A stretch of DNA of 64,000 bases from Bacillus sp. SB49 (lineage in GTDB: Bacteria; Bacillota; Bacilli; Bacillales; Halobacillaceae): contig NZ_CP048117.1 in assembly GCF_000469135.2 (NCBI RefSeq), positions 1,029,501-1,093,500 of the forward strand, read 5' to 3'. The position numbers were made by a program, and so were the translations under genes. The notes below the pieces were generated by a model that saw nothing but the letters and a program-made list of their open reading frames with translations, was not told the origin of the DNA and made no database searches. Shown here piece after piece: positions 50,402 to 60,464 of this stretch; within the stretch, counting starts at the first letter, position 1; every line of letters starts with the position of its first letter.

Positions 50402-52546
50402 TTGAACTTCAAGAAAATAACAGAAAAACTGCCGCCGTGGAGCAAACGGTTGAAGTGGCCGGGCATTGTCCTTGGTTCCTTCTTCCTGCTTGCACTCATC
50501 GGCTATATGACGATTCTTTTCGGCGGCCGGTTTGTTGTAGAGGAAGAAGATTTGATATTGAATGAAATGACGACGGTAGAAACGCCGGATGGAGACGTCA
50601 TCGAGCGGATCTATACGGAGAATCGTCAGGTCGTCCCGATCTCCCAAATTCCGGAGCACGTGCAGGAAGCTTTCATCGCAGTGGAGGACAGCCGCTTCCG
50701 GGACCATTCCGGTGTAGACTTTAAAGGCATTATGCGAGCCGTCTATAAAGATATTATCGCCATGAAGAAAGTGGAAGGAGCGAGTACGATCACCCAGCAG
50801 GTGGCGAAGAACCTGTTCCTCTCCAATGAGAAGACGTGGATGAGAAAGACGAAAGAAATGATGGCGGCTTCCTACCTGGAAAGGAATTACACGAAAGATG
50901 AGATATTGGAACTGTATTTGAACCGAATTTATTTCGGGGAAGGCGCTTATGGTATTGAGGCCGCTTCCCAGCATTACTTCCAGACATCCGTGGAAAATTT
51001 GACCGTGGCTCAAGGAGCCCTGCTCGCTGGACTTCCGAAAGCACCAAACACGTACTCTCCTTTTGATCATCCGGAAGAAGCGGAACAAAGAAGAAATGTT
51101 GTACTTTCCCGTATGTATGACGTGGGCGCCATTGACGCTGCTACGATGAAGCAGATGCAGGGATCGACACTTGCTGTTGAAAAAGACGACGAAGAGCCGG
51201 AAACGTGGTCGAACAGTTATGTGGATCTCGTCATCGATGAAGCAGCGGATCGGTACCATATTTCCCGTGATGAACTGAAAAGGGGAGGATACCGAATCAT
51301 CGTAGAAATGGATCCGGAGATTCAAAAGATCGCAGCAGGGGAAATGAAGAATGGGGAATTCGTGCCCGGATCAGCGGGAGAAGTCGAAGGTGCTTTCACG
51401 TTGATGGATCATCGAACCGGTGCGTTGGTAGCCGTGGTCGGAGGACGCAATTTCCAGCATGGAGACTTCAACAGGGTACAGGCGAAGCGGCCCCCGGCCT
51501 CCACCATTAAACCGCTGGCGGTGTACGGGCCGGCTCTTATGACCGGCGACTATGACCCGTTCTCCCTTTTGTCCGATGAGTTTCAGGGGTTCGGAGATTT
51601 TGAACCGAAGAATCATGATGGTCAATATGACGGGGAAGTTTCCCTGTATCAGGCCTTGATGGAATCAAAGAACGTATCGGCCGTCTGGCTGCTCGATAAA
51701 ATCGGAATATCCTATGCAAAAGGGTACTTGGATAAGCTTGGCCTGCCGACGAAAGATAAAGGTCTTGCTATCGCACTGGGAGGTTTGTCGACCGGCTACT
51801 CGCCTATACAAATGACAGAAGCTTACGGCGCCTTTCCGGAAGGAGGAGCGGTACGGGACAGCTACACGATTCGGAAGATCCTCGACCGGAATGATGAAGT
51901 CATCCATGAGCATAAGCCTTCTGTAACGAAAGTGTTTGATGCGCAGACGTCCTGGTATATGACGGAAATGCTGCAAGCGACAGTGGAAGAAGGTACAGCT
52001 GATGCTGGAAATTATCCGAAGGCGCTTGCGGGCAAGACGGGCACGAATGGTAAGAAGGATGTATGGTTCACAGGCTATACCCCGCAGTACGCAGGCGCTC
52101 TTTGGATGGGCTATGATGAGAGCGGAGGCAATCAGGTCCTGAATGGGAGCAGTGTATATCCGACACGGTTGATGAAAGAAATTCTTAGCCGGATCGATCA
52201 GCAGCAACCTCTGCAGGAAACGTTCGATAAACCGGACGGCGTGGAGAGCCTGCCTGATCCAATCGAACTGCCGGTCATTGATGATGCCCGTGCTGATGCC
52301 GGGTTTGGCGGTATTGCTTCGTTCCGGCACACGATCACCTGGTCTGTACCTGAGGATGACCGGATCATCTACCGTATTTTTAAAATGGAAAACGGAGAAG
52401 ATGTTAAGGTTGGAGAAGTGACTGGTAAAGGAGAATACAAGATCAATGGATTCCGTCTGTTCCAGCAGGAATCGTACTATATCGTCCCTTATGACCCATT
52501 AACAGGGAAAGAAGGACGCCGGTCCAACGTCGTTACCTTCGGATGA
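50402..52546 (+). CDS. pbpF: Class A penicillin-binding protein PbpF
   Basis: The 714-residue bifunctional peptidoglycan synthase has a membrane anchor (residues ~20-42), a transglycosylase domain (EDSRFRDHSGVD with catalytic Glu, EGASTITQQ, then RKTKEMMAA), and a transpeptidase domain with SxxK in PASTIKPL, SxN in ESKNVSAV and KTG in AGKTGTNGKKD. A C-terminal fibronectin-like tail follows. The TTG start at 50402 follows AAAGGATG. It precedes hemEHY as in B. subtilis. Confidence 0.93.
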   Translation: MNFKKITEKLPPWSKRLKWPGIVLGSFFLLALIGYMTILFGGRFVVEEEDLILNEMTTVETPDGDVIERIYTENRQVVPISQIPEHVQEAFIAVEDSRFRDHSGVDFKGIMRAVYKDIIAMKKVEGASTITQQVAKNLFLSNEKTWMRKTKEMMAASYLERNYTKDEILELYLNRIYFGEGAYGIEAASQHYFQTSVENLTVAQGALLAGLPKAPNTYSPFDHPEEAEQRRNVVLSRMYDVGAIDAATMKQMQGSTLAVEKDDEEPETWSNSYVDLVIDEAADRYHISRDELKRGGYRIIVEMDPEIQKIAAGEMKNGEFVPGSAGEVEGAFTLMDHRTGALVAVVGGRNFQHGDFNRVQAKRPPASTIKPLAVYGPALMTGDYDPFSLLSDEFQGFGDFEPKNHDGQYDGEVSLYQALMESKNVSAVWLLDKIGISYAKGYLDKLGLPTKDKGLAIALGGLSTGYSPIQMTEAYGAFPEGGAVRDSYTIRKILDRNDEVIHEHKPSVTKVFDAQTSWYMTEMLQATVEEGTADAGNYPKALAGKTGTNGKKDVWFTGYTPQYAGALWMGYDESGGNQVLNGSSVYPTRLMKEILSRIDQQQPLQETFDKPDGVESLPDPIELPVIDDARADAGFGGIASFRHTITWSVPEDDRIIYRIFKMENGEDVKVGEVTGKGEYKINGFRLFQQESYYIVPYDPLTGKEGRRSNVVTFG

Positions 52547-52661
52547 CTCGTGTTAAAAAGTACAAAATAGTGACAAATTATCCTTTTTTCTATACACATA
52601 AAAGATAAATCGTTATAGTTGAAAGCGGATAAATGATGAACGTGATAAAGGAGTCCTTAGG

Positions 52662-53711
52662 ATGAATAAAATCGAAAATGATACGATATTGAGAGCATTT
52701 CGAGGGGAAGAGACGGATCATACTCCGGTCTGGTTTATGCGTCAGGCCGGACGTTCCCAACCGGAATATCGGAAATTGAAAGAGAAATATTCGCTGTTCG
52801 AAATTACTCATGAACCGGAGCTTTGTGCTTATGTAACAAGGCTTCCGGTTGAACAGTACGGGGTGGACGCAGCTATCCTTTATAAAGACATCATGTCTCC
52901 GCTCCCGGCGATCGGTGTCGATGTCGAGATCAAGAAAGGCATCGGGCCGGTGATTCATAACCCGATCAAAAGTAAAGCGGATATCGAGAAACTAGGGTCC
53001 ATCGATCCGGAGTCGGATGTACCTTATGTCATGGATACGATCCGGCTGCTTACGAGAGAACAGCTGACCGTACCGTTGATCGGTTTCAGCGGGGCACCTT
53101 TCACTCTCGCAAGCTATATGATTGAAGGCGGACCGTCCAAAAACTATAATAAGACGAAAGCGTTGATGTACAGTGAGCCGATGACTTGGTTCAAGCTGAT
53201 GGAGAAATTGGCGGACATGGTGATTACCTATGTGAAGGCACAGGTCGCCGCTGGTGCGAAAGCGATCCAGATCTTCGATTCCTGGGTCGGTTCCCTTAAT
53301 GTTGAAGACTACCGCACTTATATCAAGCCTGTCATGGAGCGGATCTTCTCTGAATTGAAAGAAGAAGGTGTCCCGTTGATCACGTTCGGTGTCGGTGCCC
53401 GTCATTTGATCAACGAATGGAATGACCTTCCTGTGGACGTCATCGGTCTCGACTGGAGAATGTCGATTACAGAAGCAAGAGAAGCCGGAATCACAAAACC
53501 GCTTCAGGGCAACTTGGATCCTTCCCTTTTGCTTTCGGACTGGGAAGTGATCGAGGAGCGTGCCAAACGTATCATTGATGAAGGCAGGAAGCATCCCGCC
53601 CATATCTTCAACCTTGGTCACGGTGTGACGCCGGACATCAAGCCTGAAACGCTGAAGCGATTGACGAATCTGATTCATGATTATTCGAAAAAGAGCGGAA
53701 GAGGTGTATAA
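52662..53711 (+). CDS. hemE: Uroporphyrinogen decarboxylase
   Basis: The 349-residue enzyme converts uroporphyrinogen III to coproporphyrinogen III. Signature [17 protein letters not shown] lies near residue 20 with the essential Arg, the Asp of [16 protein letters not shown] near residue 75, and [13 protein letters not shown] near residue 195. AAAGGAGTCCTTAGG precedes the ATG. It is first of the hemE-hemH-hemY operon. Confidence 0.95.
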   Translation: MNKIENDTILRAFRGEETDHTPVWFMRQAGRSQPEYRKLKEKYSLFEITHEPELCAYVTRLPVEQYGVDAAILYKDIMSPLPAIGVDVEIKKGIGPVIHNPIKSKADIEKLGSIDPESDVPYVMDTIRLLTREQLTVPLIGFSGAPFTLASYMIEGGPSKNYNKTKALMYSEPMTWFKLMEKLADMVITYVKAQVAAGAKAIQIFDSWVGSLNVEDYRTYIKPVMERIFSELKEEGVPLITFGVGARHLINEWNDLPVDVIGLDWRMSITEAREAGITKPLQGNLDPSLLLSDWEVIEERAKRIIDEGRKHPAHIFNLGHGVTPDIKPETLKRLTNLIHDYSKKSGRGV

Positions 53712-53713
53712 GT

Positions 53714-54640
53714 ATGGCAAAAAAACGCATGGGGCTGTTAGTGATGGCCTATGGAACGCCCTATAAAGAAGAGGACTTGGAAAGGTACTACACTCATATA
53801 CGCAGAGGACGTAAACCGTCTGAAGAACTGCTTCAGGATTTGCGCGAGCGGTATGACGCCATCGGCGGCATATCTCCTCTTGCTAAAATTACAGAAGACC
53901 AAGGAAAAGCTTTGGAAGATAAGTTGAATGGTATCCAGGATGAAGTGGAATTCAAGCTTTACCTTGGATTGAAACATATTGAACCGTTCGTGGAAGATGC
54001 GGTGGCGCAAATGGCGCAAGACGGGATTACGGAGGCTGTCTCCATCGTTCTCGCCCCACACTATTCCACGTACAGCGTCAAATCATATAACGGTCGCGCA
54101 AAAGAAGAAGCGGACAAACACGGCATTTCCATCCAATCTGTCGAGAGCTGGTACGATGCAGAAGGATTTATCGATTATTGGAGCGGCGTTATTGAAGCGG
54201 AGTATGCCAAGATGGATGAAAAAGAACGGGAGAAGGCGTGCTTGATCGTATCTGCTCACAGCCTGCCGATGAAAATTCTTGAAGGCGGCGATCCATACCC
54301 GGATCAGTTGAAGAAGACAGCAGAACTCATCTCTGAATCTACAGGAATTAAACAATATGAAATCGGCTGGCAGAGTGAAGGGAACACCCCGGATCCGTGG
54401 ATCGGTCCGGACGTGCAGGACTTGACGAAAGAGCTGTATGAGAAGAACGGTTACACCAGCTTCGTCTATGCTCCCGTCGGTTTCGTATCGGATCATCTCG
54501 AAGTTCTGTACGACAACGACTATGAGTGTAAAGTCGTCTGTGACGAAATTGGAGCGAATTACTATCGTCCGGAAATGCCGAATACCAATCCTCAATTTAT
54601 TCAGACCTTGGCCGAAGTCGTCTTGGCTGAAGTAGAGTAG
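53714..54640 (+). CDS. hemH: Ferrochelatase / coproporphyrin ferrochelatase (CpfC)
   Basis: The 308-residue ferrochelatase has ligand His in [10 protein letters not shown] near residue 178 and Glu in [11 protein letters not shown] near residue 260. It lacks the C-terminal iron-sulfur segment. In Firmicutes this enzyme inserts iron into coproporphyrin III. It starts three bases after the hemE stop. Confidence 0.95.
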   Translation: MAKKRMGLLVMAYGTPYKEEDLERYYTHIRRGRKPSEELLQDLRERYDAIGGISPLAKITEDQGKALEDKLNGIQDEVEFKLYLGLKHIEPFVEDAVAQMAQDGITEAVSIVLAPHYSTYSVKSYNGRAKEEADKHGISIQSVESWYDAEGFIDYWSGVIEAEYAKMDEKEREKACLIVSAHSLPMKILEGGDPYPDQLKKTAELISESTGIKQYEIGWQSEGNTPDPWIGPDVQDLTKELYEKNGYTSFVYAPVGFVSDHLEVLYDNDYECKVVCDEIGANYYRPEMPNTNPQFIQTLAEVVLAEVE

Positions 54641-54648
54641 GGATACGG

Positions 54649-56055
54649 ATGGGACAGAAGAAGGATGTTGTTGTCATCGGTGGCGGTATCACCGGTTTAA
54701 CGGCAGCTTATTATCTTCAGAAAGAGGCGAAGTCTTCCGGGAAGGACATGAATGTTCAGCTCATGGAAGCCGGTGATCGCCTCGGAGGTAAAATTCATAC
54801 GTATCAGAAGGATGGTTTCACGATTGAGCGTGGCCCCGATTCTTTCCTTGAGAGAAAAGAATCCGCAGGGCGCCTAGCAAGGGAGGTAGGCCTTGGAAGT
54901 GAGCTTGTTCCAAACGGGACAGGTCAGTCGTACATTCTTGTGAACGGCAGGCTTCATAAGATGCCGAGCGGTTCTTTTATGGGAATACCCACCAGGATTC
55001 GGCCGTTTCTTTTTTCTGGACTGTTTACTCCGGCAGGCAAAGTGCGGGCGGCGATGGACTTGATCAAATCGAAGAAAACCGTGGAAGGCGATCAGTCGCT
55101 CGGACTTTTCTTCCGCCGCCGTCTCGGCAATCAGGTTGTCGAGAACCTGGTAGAGCCGCTGTTATCGGGAATCTATGCCGGAGATATCGATCGATTGAGC
55201 ATGCAGGCTACGTTCCCTGATTTCTACGATTTGGAGCAGGAATATGGCAGCTTAATCAAAGGACTTCGTGCCACGCGGAAGATCCCGAAGCCTGTCAAAG
55301 GACAGAAGAAGCCGAGTGCTTTCCGTACGCTGAAGCGCGGACTTGGTTCACTCGTTGATGCGGTTGAGGATCATTTAGAACCTGGTTCTGTTCATAAAGG
55401 GACAGGTGTCGATCATATTGAAAAGAAAGAGGAAGGGTATCACCTTCTCTTAAGTAACGGCACGGTCAAACAGGCAGATGCGATCGTTCTGGCGGTTCCG
55501 CATTTCGTTGTCCGCCGTTTGTTCTCGCAGTATGATTTCTTCAAGCCGTTCAAGGAGAAGAATGCAACGTCTGTCGCCAACATTGCGATGGCTTTTGACG
55601 CATCTGCTATTAAGAAGGATATTGATGGGACGGGCTTTGTCGTGTCGAGGAACAGTGATTTCCGAATCACTGCTTGTACGTGGACCCACAAGAAGTGGCC
55701 GCATTCCACCCCTGAAGGGAAAGTCCTTCTGCGCTGCTATGTCGGGAAACCGGACGATCAGGAAGTGGTCGATCTGTCAGACGAGCAGATAGAAGCGTTA
55801 GTCCTTAAGGATTTGAACAAGACGATGAACATAACGGCAGCCCCTGAATTCTCCGTTGTCACCCGCTGGCACCACGGTATGCCGCAATACAAAGTCGGTC
55901 ATAAGGATCGACTGAAGCACGTGACGGAAGAAATGGCCGAACACCTGCCGGGGGTGTATCTGGCTGGTGGTTCTTTTTACGGTATCGGTCTGCCGGACTG
56001 TATCGATCAAGGAGAAGCGGCTGTCCGGAAAGTCGTGGACTATTTGAATAACTAA
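54649..56055 (+). CDS. hemY: Coproporphyrinogen III oxidase (HemY / CgoX)
   Basis: The 468-residue FAD enzyme has the dinucleotide motif VVIGGGITGLTAAYYL at residues ~8-23, ERGPDSFLERK near residue 60 and a C-terminal FAD segment LAGGSFYGIGLPDCIDQGE. In Gram-positives it oxidises coproporphyrinogen III to coproporphyrin III before HemH acts. AGGGATACGG precedes the ATG, eight bases after hemH. Confidence 0.95.
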   Translation: MGQKKDVVVIGGGITGLTAAYYLQKEAKSSGKDMNVQLMEAGDRLGGKIHTYQKDGFTIERGPDSFLERKESAGRLAREVGLGSELVPNGTGQSYILVNGRLHKMPSGSFMGIPTRIRPFLFSGLFTPAGKVRAAMDLIKSKKTVEGDQSLGLFFRRRLGNQVVENLVEPLLSGIYAGDIDRLSMQATFPDFYDLEQEYGSLIKGLRATRKIPKPVKGQKKPSAFRTLKRGLGSLVDAVEDHLEPGSVHKGTGVDHIEKKEEGYHLLLSNGTVKQADAIVLAVPHFVVRRLFSQYDFFKPFKEKNATSVANIAMAFDASAIKKDIDGTGFVVSRNSDFRITACTWTHKKWPHSTPEGKVLLRCYVGKPDDQEVVDLSDEQIEALVLKDLNKTMNITAAPEFSVVTRWHHGMPQYKVGHKDRLKHVTEEMAEHLPGVYLAGGSFYGIGLPDCIDQGEAAVRKVVDYLNN

Positions 56056-56057
56056 CT

Positions 56058-56089
56058 GGAGCTGTCGCACACGTGCGGCAGCTTTTTCT
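56058..56089 (+). terminator. Terminator of hemEHY
   Basis: AGCTGTCGCAC / GTGCGGCAGCT stem with five T, partly overlapping the end of the convergent hydrolase gene. Confidence 0.82.
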
Positions 56090-57017
56090 ATGCCAACACC
56101 TTCATGATGTCGTCGAGGAAAAGCTCCTTGTTGAAATCAAGGGCAATGGTGTGGACCGGTGATCCCGGTACCTTCTCCGGAGCGGCGCGGAAATCAGCAT
56201 AGGTCAGCCCTTTAGATGGACCGGCAGTTACGACTTCGACCTGTTTATGGACGACCTGGTAGTACTCCGGATGCATTAAATAGGAGAAAACAATTAGATC
56301 GTGCAGAGGTGCACCGCCTGCATCAGGCAGGATTTTTTCGTACTGTTTGCTGTAGTAGCGGATCATCGGAATAAGGATGCTGCTATATGGACCGGACGCT
56401 TGCTTCGCAATGGATTCAATCATGTGATCCGGAACAATGGCCCGGTTGCTGACGTTTAACGGGAGGAGCGTCGTATTGCGGCTGTTGGATATGACCGTCG
56501 CGGCTGCGTGTGGGTCGCCGTATATATTTGCTTCTGCAAGCGGCGTTCGGTTTCCGGGAACGAGGAAAGCTCCGCCCATAAGAAGCGTCTGTTTCACTTT
56601 CGTTACATTGCTCTCCGCTTGTATGAACGCGAGGGCGAGGGAAGTCAGCCGTGCAAGGCTGATGATGGTCAATTCGGATCGATATTGATCGATGATTTGA
56701 TAGATTTTCTGGAATGGGTGAATGCGCTGGATGCATTTGTCAGGGACGACAAACCCAAGGCCGTGTACTCCGTGGATGTCATAAAAATACTCGGGAGGAT
56801 TTCCTGACAGCGGTCTTTTTGCTCCAACAATCACTGGAATTTGCTGCTGGTCGGTCAGGTCAAGCAGGAACGTGATGTTCTTTAAAGCATCTTCCTGGCT
56901 GACGTTTCCATAATCTGCAACGATACCTGTAACGGTGATGTCCGGATGGTTAAGTGCATAAAGCAGGGCGAATCCATCATCCACTCCGGGATCTGCGAAA
57001 ATAAGGACCTTCTCCAC
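56088..57017 (-). CDS. Nucleoside hydrolase (inosine-uridine family)
   Basis: This 309-residue protein of the IunH fold opens FADPGVDDGFALLYAL. The calcium/catalytic Asps of D-x-D-P-G-x-D-D are present except the first, which is Phe. YDIHGVHGLGF near residue 79, MGGAFLVPGNRTPLAEANIYGDPHAA near residue 147 and GGAPLHDLIVF near residue 240 (final Asp ligand) are intact. It would split N-glycosidic bonds of nucleosides. GTG start after AAAGGGAGTGTAAGC. It is divergent from a LacI regulator gene, a plausible controller. Confidence 0.88.
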   Translation of the reverse strand: MEKVLIFADPGVDDGFALLYALNHPDITVTGIVADYGNVSQEDALKNITFLLDLTDQQQIPVIVGAKRPLSGNPPEYFYDIHGVHGLGFVVPDKCIQRIHPFQKIYQIIDQYRSELTIISLARLTSLALAFIQAESNVTKVKQTLLMGGAFLVPGNRTPLAEANIYGDPHAAATVISNSRNTTLLPLNVSNRAIVPDHMIESIAKQASGPYSSILIPMIRYYSKQYEKILPDAGGAPLHDLIVFSYLMHPEYYQVVHKQVEVVTAGPSKGLTYADFRAAPEKVPGSPVHTIALDFNKELFLDDIMKVLA

Positions 57018-57125
57018 GCTTACACTCCCTTTTTTTTCCTTTTAATAAGCGTACGTTAAGCGCGCAGCACCTATGATCCATTACATAAAAAGGAAAAAAT
57101 ATTATGATTCGTATAGTGACAGGGC

Positions 57126-57174
57126 TTGCAAGATGGCGGAAGGATTAGTATCATGATAATTGGAAACGTTTTCA
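57126..57174 (+). promoter_or_regulatory. Promoter and LacI/CcpA-type operator of the LacI-family gene
   Basis: TTGCAA (57126-57131), a 17-base spacer and TATCAT (57149-57154) form a sigma-A promoter. The palindrome TGGAAACGTTTTCA (57161-57174) lies at the transcription start, consistent with autoregulation by the LacI-family product or with CcpA control. Confidence 0.65.
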
Positions 57175-57198
57175 AGATAACATCAAGGGGGAGTAGGA

Positions 57199-58212
57199 AT
57201 GGCTACAATTGAAGATGTAGCAAAACTTGCGGGATTGTCCCGGACAACAGTATCCCGGGTTATCAATGATCAACCTTACGTGACGGAGGAGAAACGCCAG
57301 CGTATCCTTCAGGCGATGAAGGAACTGGGATATGTCCCGAACTCTTCTGCTCGAAGGCTCCGCAGTCAAAGGACGGAAACGATCGCTGTGCTCCTGCCTC
57401 GTCTCACGAATCCTTTCTTCGGAAACTTAATCGAGGCAATTGAGGAGAAAGCGTCGGAATGGGGTTATCAGGTCATTGTTTGCCAGACACACGATTCCAA
57501 GAAAAAAGAAATAGACTATCTGCAGTTGTTGAAAACCAAGCAGGTGGATGGGATGATTATGGCTTCTGTCGTTAATGATTGGAAGGAAGTGGAGCCGTAT
57601 TTGGAGTCCGGTCCGATTGTTTTTTGTAATGAATATATGGACGAGCCGCTTATTCCTATGGTGCATATGGATCATAGGCAGGCCGCCTACGAAGCCACCT
57701 CCCATCTCATTGAACAGGGCTGCCGCCATTTTGCTTATGTCAGTGGAGGTCCGGGGTCGCATCTTGTGAGGGAGCGACGGCATGGGTTCGATCAGGCATT
57801 GGAAGAAGCAGGAATGGACCTGACGGAAGTGGTTGCTGTTGATTGGGCGATGGATGTGGGGGACGGACAGAAGGTCTTCCATTTCATCAAAGAAGATCAT
57901 CCATACATCGACGGGGTCTTCACAGGATCAGATGAAGTGGCCGCGGGGCTTATCTATGAATCGGCATCATCGGATTGGAGCATTCCACAAGACCTGGCAG
58001 TCATCGGCTTCGATAATCAAATGATTTCCCTTCTGATGGTACCTTCTGTCACGACGGTGGAACAACCTGTCACGGAGATGGCGGATAAAACGGTTGAAAT
58101 ACTGATTCAGCAGCTTCTCCATCCAGGAGCCGTCATGCCGAGAAGGTATGTTTACCCTCATCAATTACTTATCCGCAATTCCACGAAGCGAAAGAAACTC
58201 TCCATCCAGTAG
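57199..58212 (+). CDS. LacI/GalR-family transcriptional regulator
   Basis: The 337-residue regulator has an N-terminal helix-turn-helix (IEDVAKLAGLSRTTVSRVIN), hinge helix SSARRLRSQRTE and a periplasmic-binding-like effector domain (IAVLLPRLTNPFFGNLIEAI; GFDNQMISLLMVPSVTTVEQP). It resembles the DegA type, but orthology is unsure. GGGGGAGTAGGA precedes the ATG. The effector is unknown; the divergent nucleoside hydrolase suggests a (ribo)nucleoside-related signal. Confidence 0.9.
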   Translation: MATIEDVAKLAGLSRTTVSRVINDQPYVTEEKRQRILQAMKELGYVPNSSARRLRSQRTETIAVLLPRLTNPFFGNLIEAIEEKASEWGYQVIVCQTHDSKKKEIDYLQLLKTKQVDGMIMASVVNDWKEVEPYLESGPIVFCNEYMDEPLIPMVHMDHRQAAYEATSHLIEQGCRHFAYVSGGPGSHLVRERRHGFDQALEEAGMDLTEVVAVDWAMDVGDGQKVFHFIKEDHPYIDGVFTGSDEVAAGLIYESASSDWSIPQDLAVIGFDNQMISLLMVPSVTTVEQPVTEMADKTVEILIQQLLHPGAVMPRRYVYPHQLLIRNSTKRKKLSIQ

Positions 58213-58240
58213 AAACTCTGCCGGGTGGTTTTTTTTGTGC

Positions 58241-58266
58241 AAAAAAAAGAGCAGCCTCGGCTGCTT
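58241..58266 (-). terminator. Terminator of yhfH
   Basis: AGCAGC / GCTGCT with a 4-base loop and a run of eight T on the minus strand. A weak CCATCC/GGGTGG-T8 hairpin at 58202-58236 probably ends the convergent LacI gene. Confidence 0.75.
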
Positions 58267-58309
58267 GAAATCTCCTGTTCTTTCTTATGATATTTGTGGA
58301 ATAATAAGA

Positions 58310-58438
58310 TTAGCGGGCCGGATGGTCACATTCGTCGCAGAGGTTTCCGTAGCAGTCTGCTTTTTCATCGATAACCTGCCCACAGGTAGAGCAGTGTTTT
58401 TTCGGTAGGTTGCGGAAGAATTCTAGAATACTCATCAT
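58310..58438 (-). CDS. yhfH: YhfH-family zinc-ribbon microprotein
   Basis: The 42-residue protein has MSILEFFRNLPKKHCSTCGQ at the start and CYGNLCDECDHPAR at the end. Two CxxC pairs and the FRNLP motif fit the YhfH family. B. subtilis has yhfH directly beside yhfI, as here. TTGGAGGCGTTTACAA sets the ATG at 58438. It is divergent from yhfI. Function is unknown; zinc binding is inferred from the Cys pairs. Confidence 0.82.
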   Translation of the reverse strand: MMSILEFFRNLPKKHCSTCGQVIDEKADCYGNLCDECDHPAR

Positions 58439-58557
58439 TTGTAAACGCCTCCAATTACTTTTAATGTAAAATCATTGTATTATAACAATATTCAGAAATC
58501 AACCAACTGTTATAAAACAATTGATAAATAGGAAAAAAGATACAGGGAGTGAGTGAA

Positions 58558-59289
58558 TTGAAATTGACAGTAATAGGCTATTGGGGTGCCTTTCCCGGTC
58601 CTGGAAGTGCGACGTCCGGCTATTTATTTGAGAAAGACGGCTTCTCCATGCTGGTGGATTGCGGAAGCGGTGTATTGTCCAGGCTCCAGCAGTTTCGGAA
58701 ACTGGAAGACATAGATGCGGTTGTCCTGTCCCATTATCATCAGGATCATATGGCGGATGTAGGTCCGTTGCAGTATGCGTGGCTTGTTCACAATAACCTG
58801 AAACAGACGGAGGAGATCCTGCCGATTTATGGACATCTGGAAGACGAAGAGAAGTTTTCCGCCCTGACCCATCAATACACAGAAGGAATCGCCTATGAGC
58901 CGGAGCAGCCGCTGCATGTCGGTCCTTTCCGTATAGACTTTCACCCAACAGCACATCCCGTTCCGTGTTACGGCATGAGGATAACCGATGGAGAGCAGAC
59001 GGTCGTCTATACAGCGGATACGAGTTATAAAGAAACCTGGGCACGATTTGCTAAGGATGCAGATCTGCTTATTACCGATACGAATTTCTATAAAGGAATG
59101 GACGGGAAAGGTCCAGGCCATATGACGAGTACGGAAGCAGCGACGATTGCAAGAGACGCCGATGTCGATACACTCCTGCTCAGCCATCTCCCGCACTTCG
59201 GCTCCTGGACAAAACTGAAGCAGGAGGCGGAGGATGTTTTTTCGGGAACGATCCACCTAGCAGAGGAAGGATGGTCCTGGGATGGGTAA
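58558..59289 (+). CDS. yhfI: MBL-fold hydrolase YhfI (RNase Z-like)
   Basis: The 243-residue MBL protein starts MKLTVIGYWGAFPGPGSATS with a GYLFEKDG loop. The zinc motif SHYHQDHMADV has Tyr for the second residue of the usual HxHxDH, retaining both His and the Asp-His. TADTSY near residue 145 and LLSHLPHF near residue 207 complete the site. It resembles RNase Z/phosphodiesterase-type MBLs, without the RNase Z arm. The TTG at 58558 after GGGAGTGAG is preferred over GTG 58549. Confidence 0.88.
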   Translation: MKLTVIGYWGAFPGPGSATSGYLFEKDGFSMLVDCGSGVLSRLQQFRKLEDIDAVVLSHYHQDHMADVGPLQYAWLVHNNLKQTEEILPIYGHLEDEEKFSALTHQYTEGIAYEPEQPLHVGPFRIDFHPTAHPVPCYGMRITDGEQTVVYTADTSYKETWARFAKDADLLITDTNFYKGMDGKGPGHMTSTEAATIARDADVDTLLLSHLPHFGSWTKLKQEAEDVFSGTIHLAEEGWSWDG

Positions 59290-59358
59290 AATCATTGTCT
59301 AACTTTGTCGGAACGCTTACAATAAGAGAGGGAATAACGGACTGAAAGGATGAACGGT

Positions 59359-60360
59359 ATGCTTTTTATCGATCATGAAGGAATTAACGATCCAAGAATC
59401 AACCTGGCTATTGAAGAGTACGCTTTGAAAAACCTGGATATTAACGAAACGTATCTGCTGTTCTATATCAATGAACCGTCGATTATCATCGGAAAGAACC
59501 AGAACACGGTGGAAGAGATCAACACGAACTACGTCGAGGAGAACGGCATCCATGTGGTACGCCGGCTTTCCGGCGGCGGAGCCGTTTATCATGACCTTGG
59601 AAACTTGAATTTCAGTTTCATTACGAAAGACGACGGAGACAGTTTCCATGATTTCGCGAAGTTTACAGAACCGGTAACGCAGGCGCTTAAGAAACTCGGT
59701 GTCAACGCTGAGTTGTCCGGGCGTAACGATATTGTCGCTGAGGACGGTCGCAAAATTTCAGGAAACGCTCAGTTTTCCACCAGGGGAAGAATGTTTAGTC
59801 ACGGCACGCTGATGCTGGATTCAGAAATCGAGAATGTCGTCTCTGCCCTGAATGTCAAGACAGAGAAGATAAAATCGAAGGGTATTAAATCCATTCGCAG
59901 CCGCGTGGCCAACATCTCTGAATTCATGGACGAAAAGATCTCCATGCAGGAATTCAAAGAATTAATTCTCCGCTATATTTTTGATGTCGAAGACGCAGCC
60001 GATGTACCACAGTACAAGCTGACAGAAGACGACTGGGCGAATATCCACAAAATTGCGGAGGAGCGCTATAAGAACTGGGATTGGAATTACGGAAAATCAC
60101 CGAAATTCAACATTCAGCATACGAAGCGTATCGAAGGTGCCGGCAGTTATGACATTCGTCTGGACGTGACGAAGGGGTATATACAGAATGCGAAGATCTT
60201 TGGAGACTTCTTCGGCGTTGGTGACATCTCAGAAGTGGAAGATGCGCTGATCGGTACGAAATATGACCGTCAATCGCTTTCTGCGGCTTTAGATGACATG
60301 GATGTGTCGTACTACCTTGGGAAGATAACGAAAGAAGATTTTCTGGAAATGATTTATTAA
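59359..60360 (+). CDS. lplJ: Lipoate-protein ligase LplJ
   Basis: The 333-residue ligase attaches free lipoate (via lipoyl-AMP) to E2 and GcvH proteins. It starts MLFIDHEGINDPRINLAIEE and carries RRLSGGGAVYHDLGNLNFSF near residue 70, GRNDIVAEDGRKISGNAQ near residue 120 and the catalytic Lys within the KSKGIKSIRSRV region. The ATG at 59359 is nine bases after AAAGG; an upstream ATG three codons earlier overlaps that site. Gene order with yhfI matches B. subtilis. Confidence 0.95.
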   Translation: MLFIDHEGINDPRINLAIEEYALKNLDINETYLLFYINEPSIIIGKNQNTVEEINTNYVEENGIHVVRRLSGGGAVYHDLGNLNFSFITKDDGDSFHDFAKFTEPVTQALKKLGVNAELSGRNDIVAEDGRKISGNAQFSTRGRMFSHGTLMLDSEIENVVSALNVKTEKIKSKGIKSIRSRVANISEFMDEKISMQEFKELILRYIFDVEDAADVPQYKLTEDDWANIHKIAEERYKNWDWNYGKSPKFNIQHTKRIEGAGSYDIRLDVTKGYIQNAKIFGDFFGVGDISEVEDALIGTKYDRQSLSAALDDMDVSYYLGKITKEDFLEMIY

Positions 60361-60364
60361 GGAG

Positions 60365-60399
60365 GACGCCGGTGCGGATAGGACGCACCGGTGTTTTTC
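60365..60399 (+). terminator. Terminator of lplJ
   Basis: CGCCGGTGC / GCACCGGTG stem with five T. Confidence 0.85.
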
Positions 60400-60415
60400 T
60401 ATTATTTTGCAAAAG

Positions 60416-60444
60416 TTGCTAAATAATTGTCAGTATTTTATAAT
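60416..60444 (+). promoter_or_regulatory. Sigma-A promoter of lcfB
   Basis: TTGCTA (60416-60421), 17 bases, TATAAT (60439-60444); start predicted near 60451. Confidence 0.75.
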
Positions 60445-60464
60445 TATATAGAAAATTAATAAAT

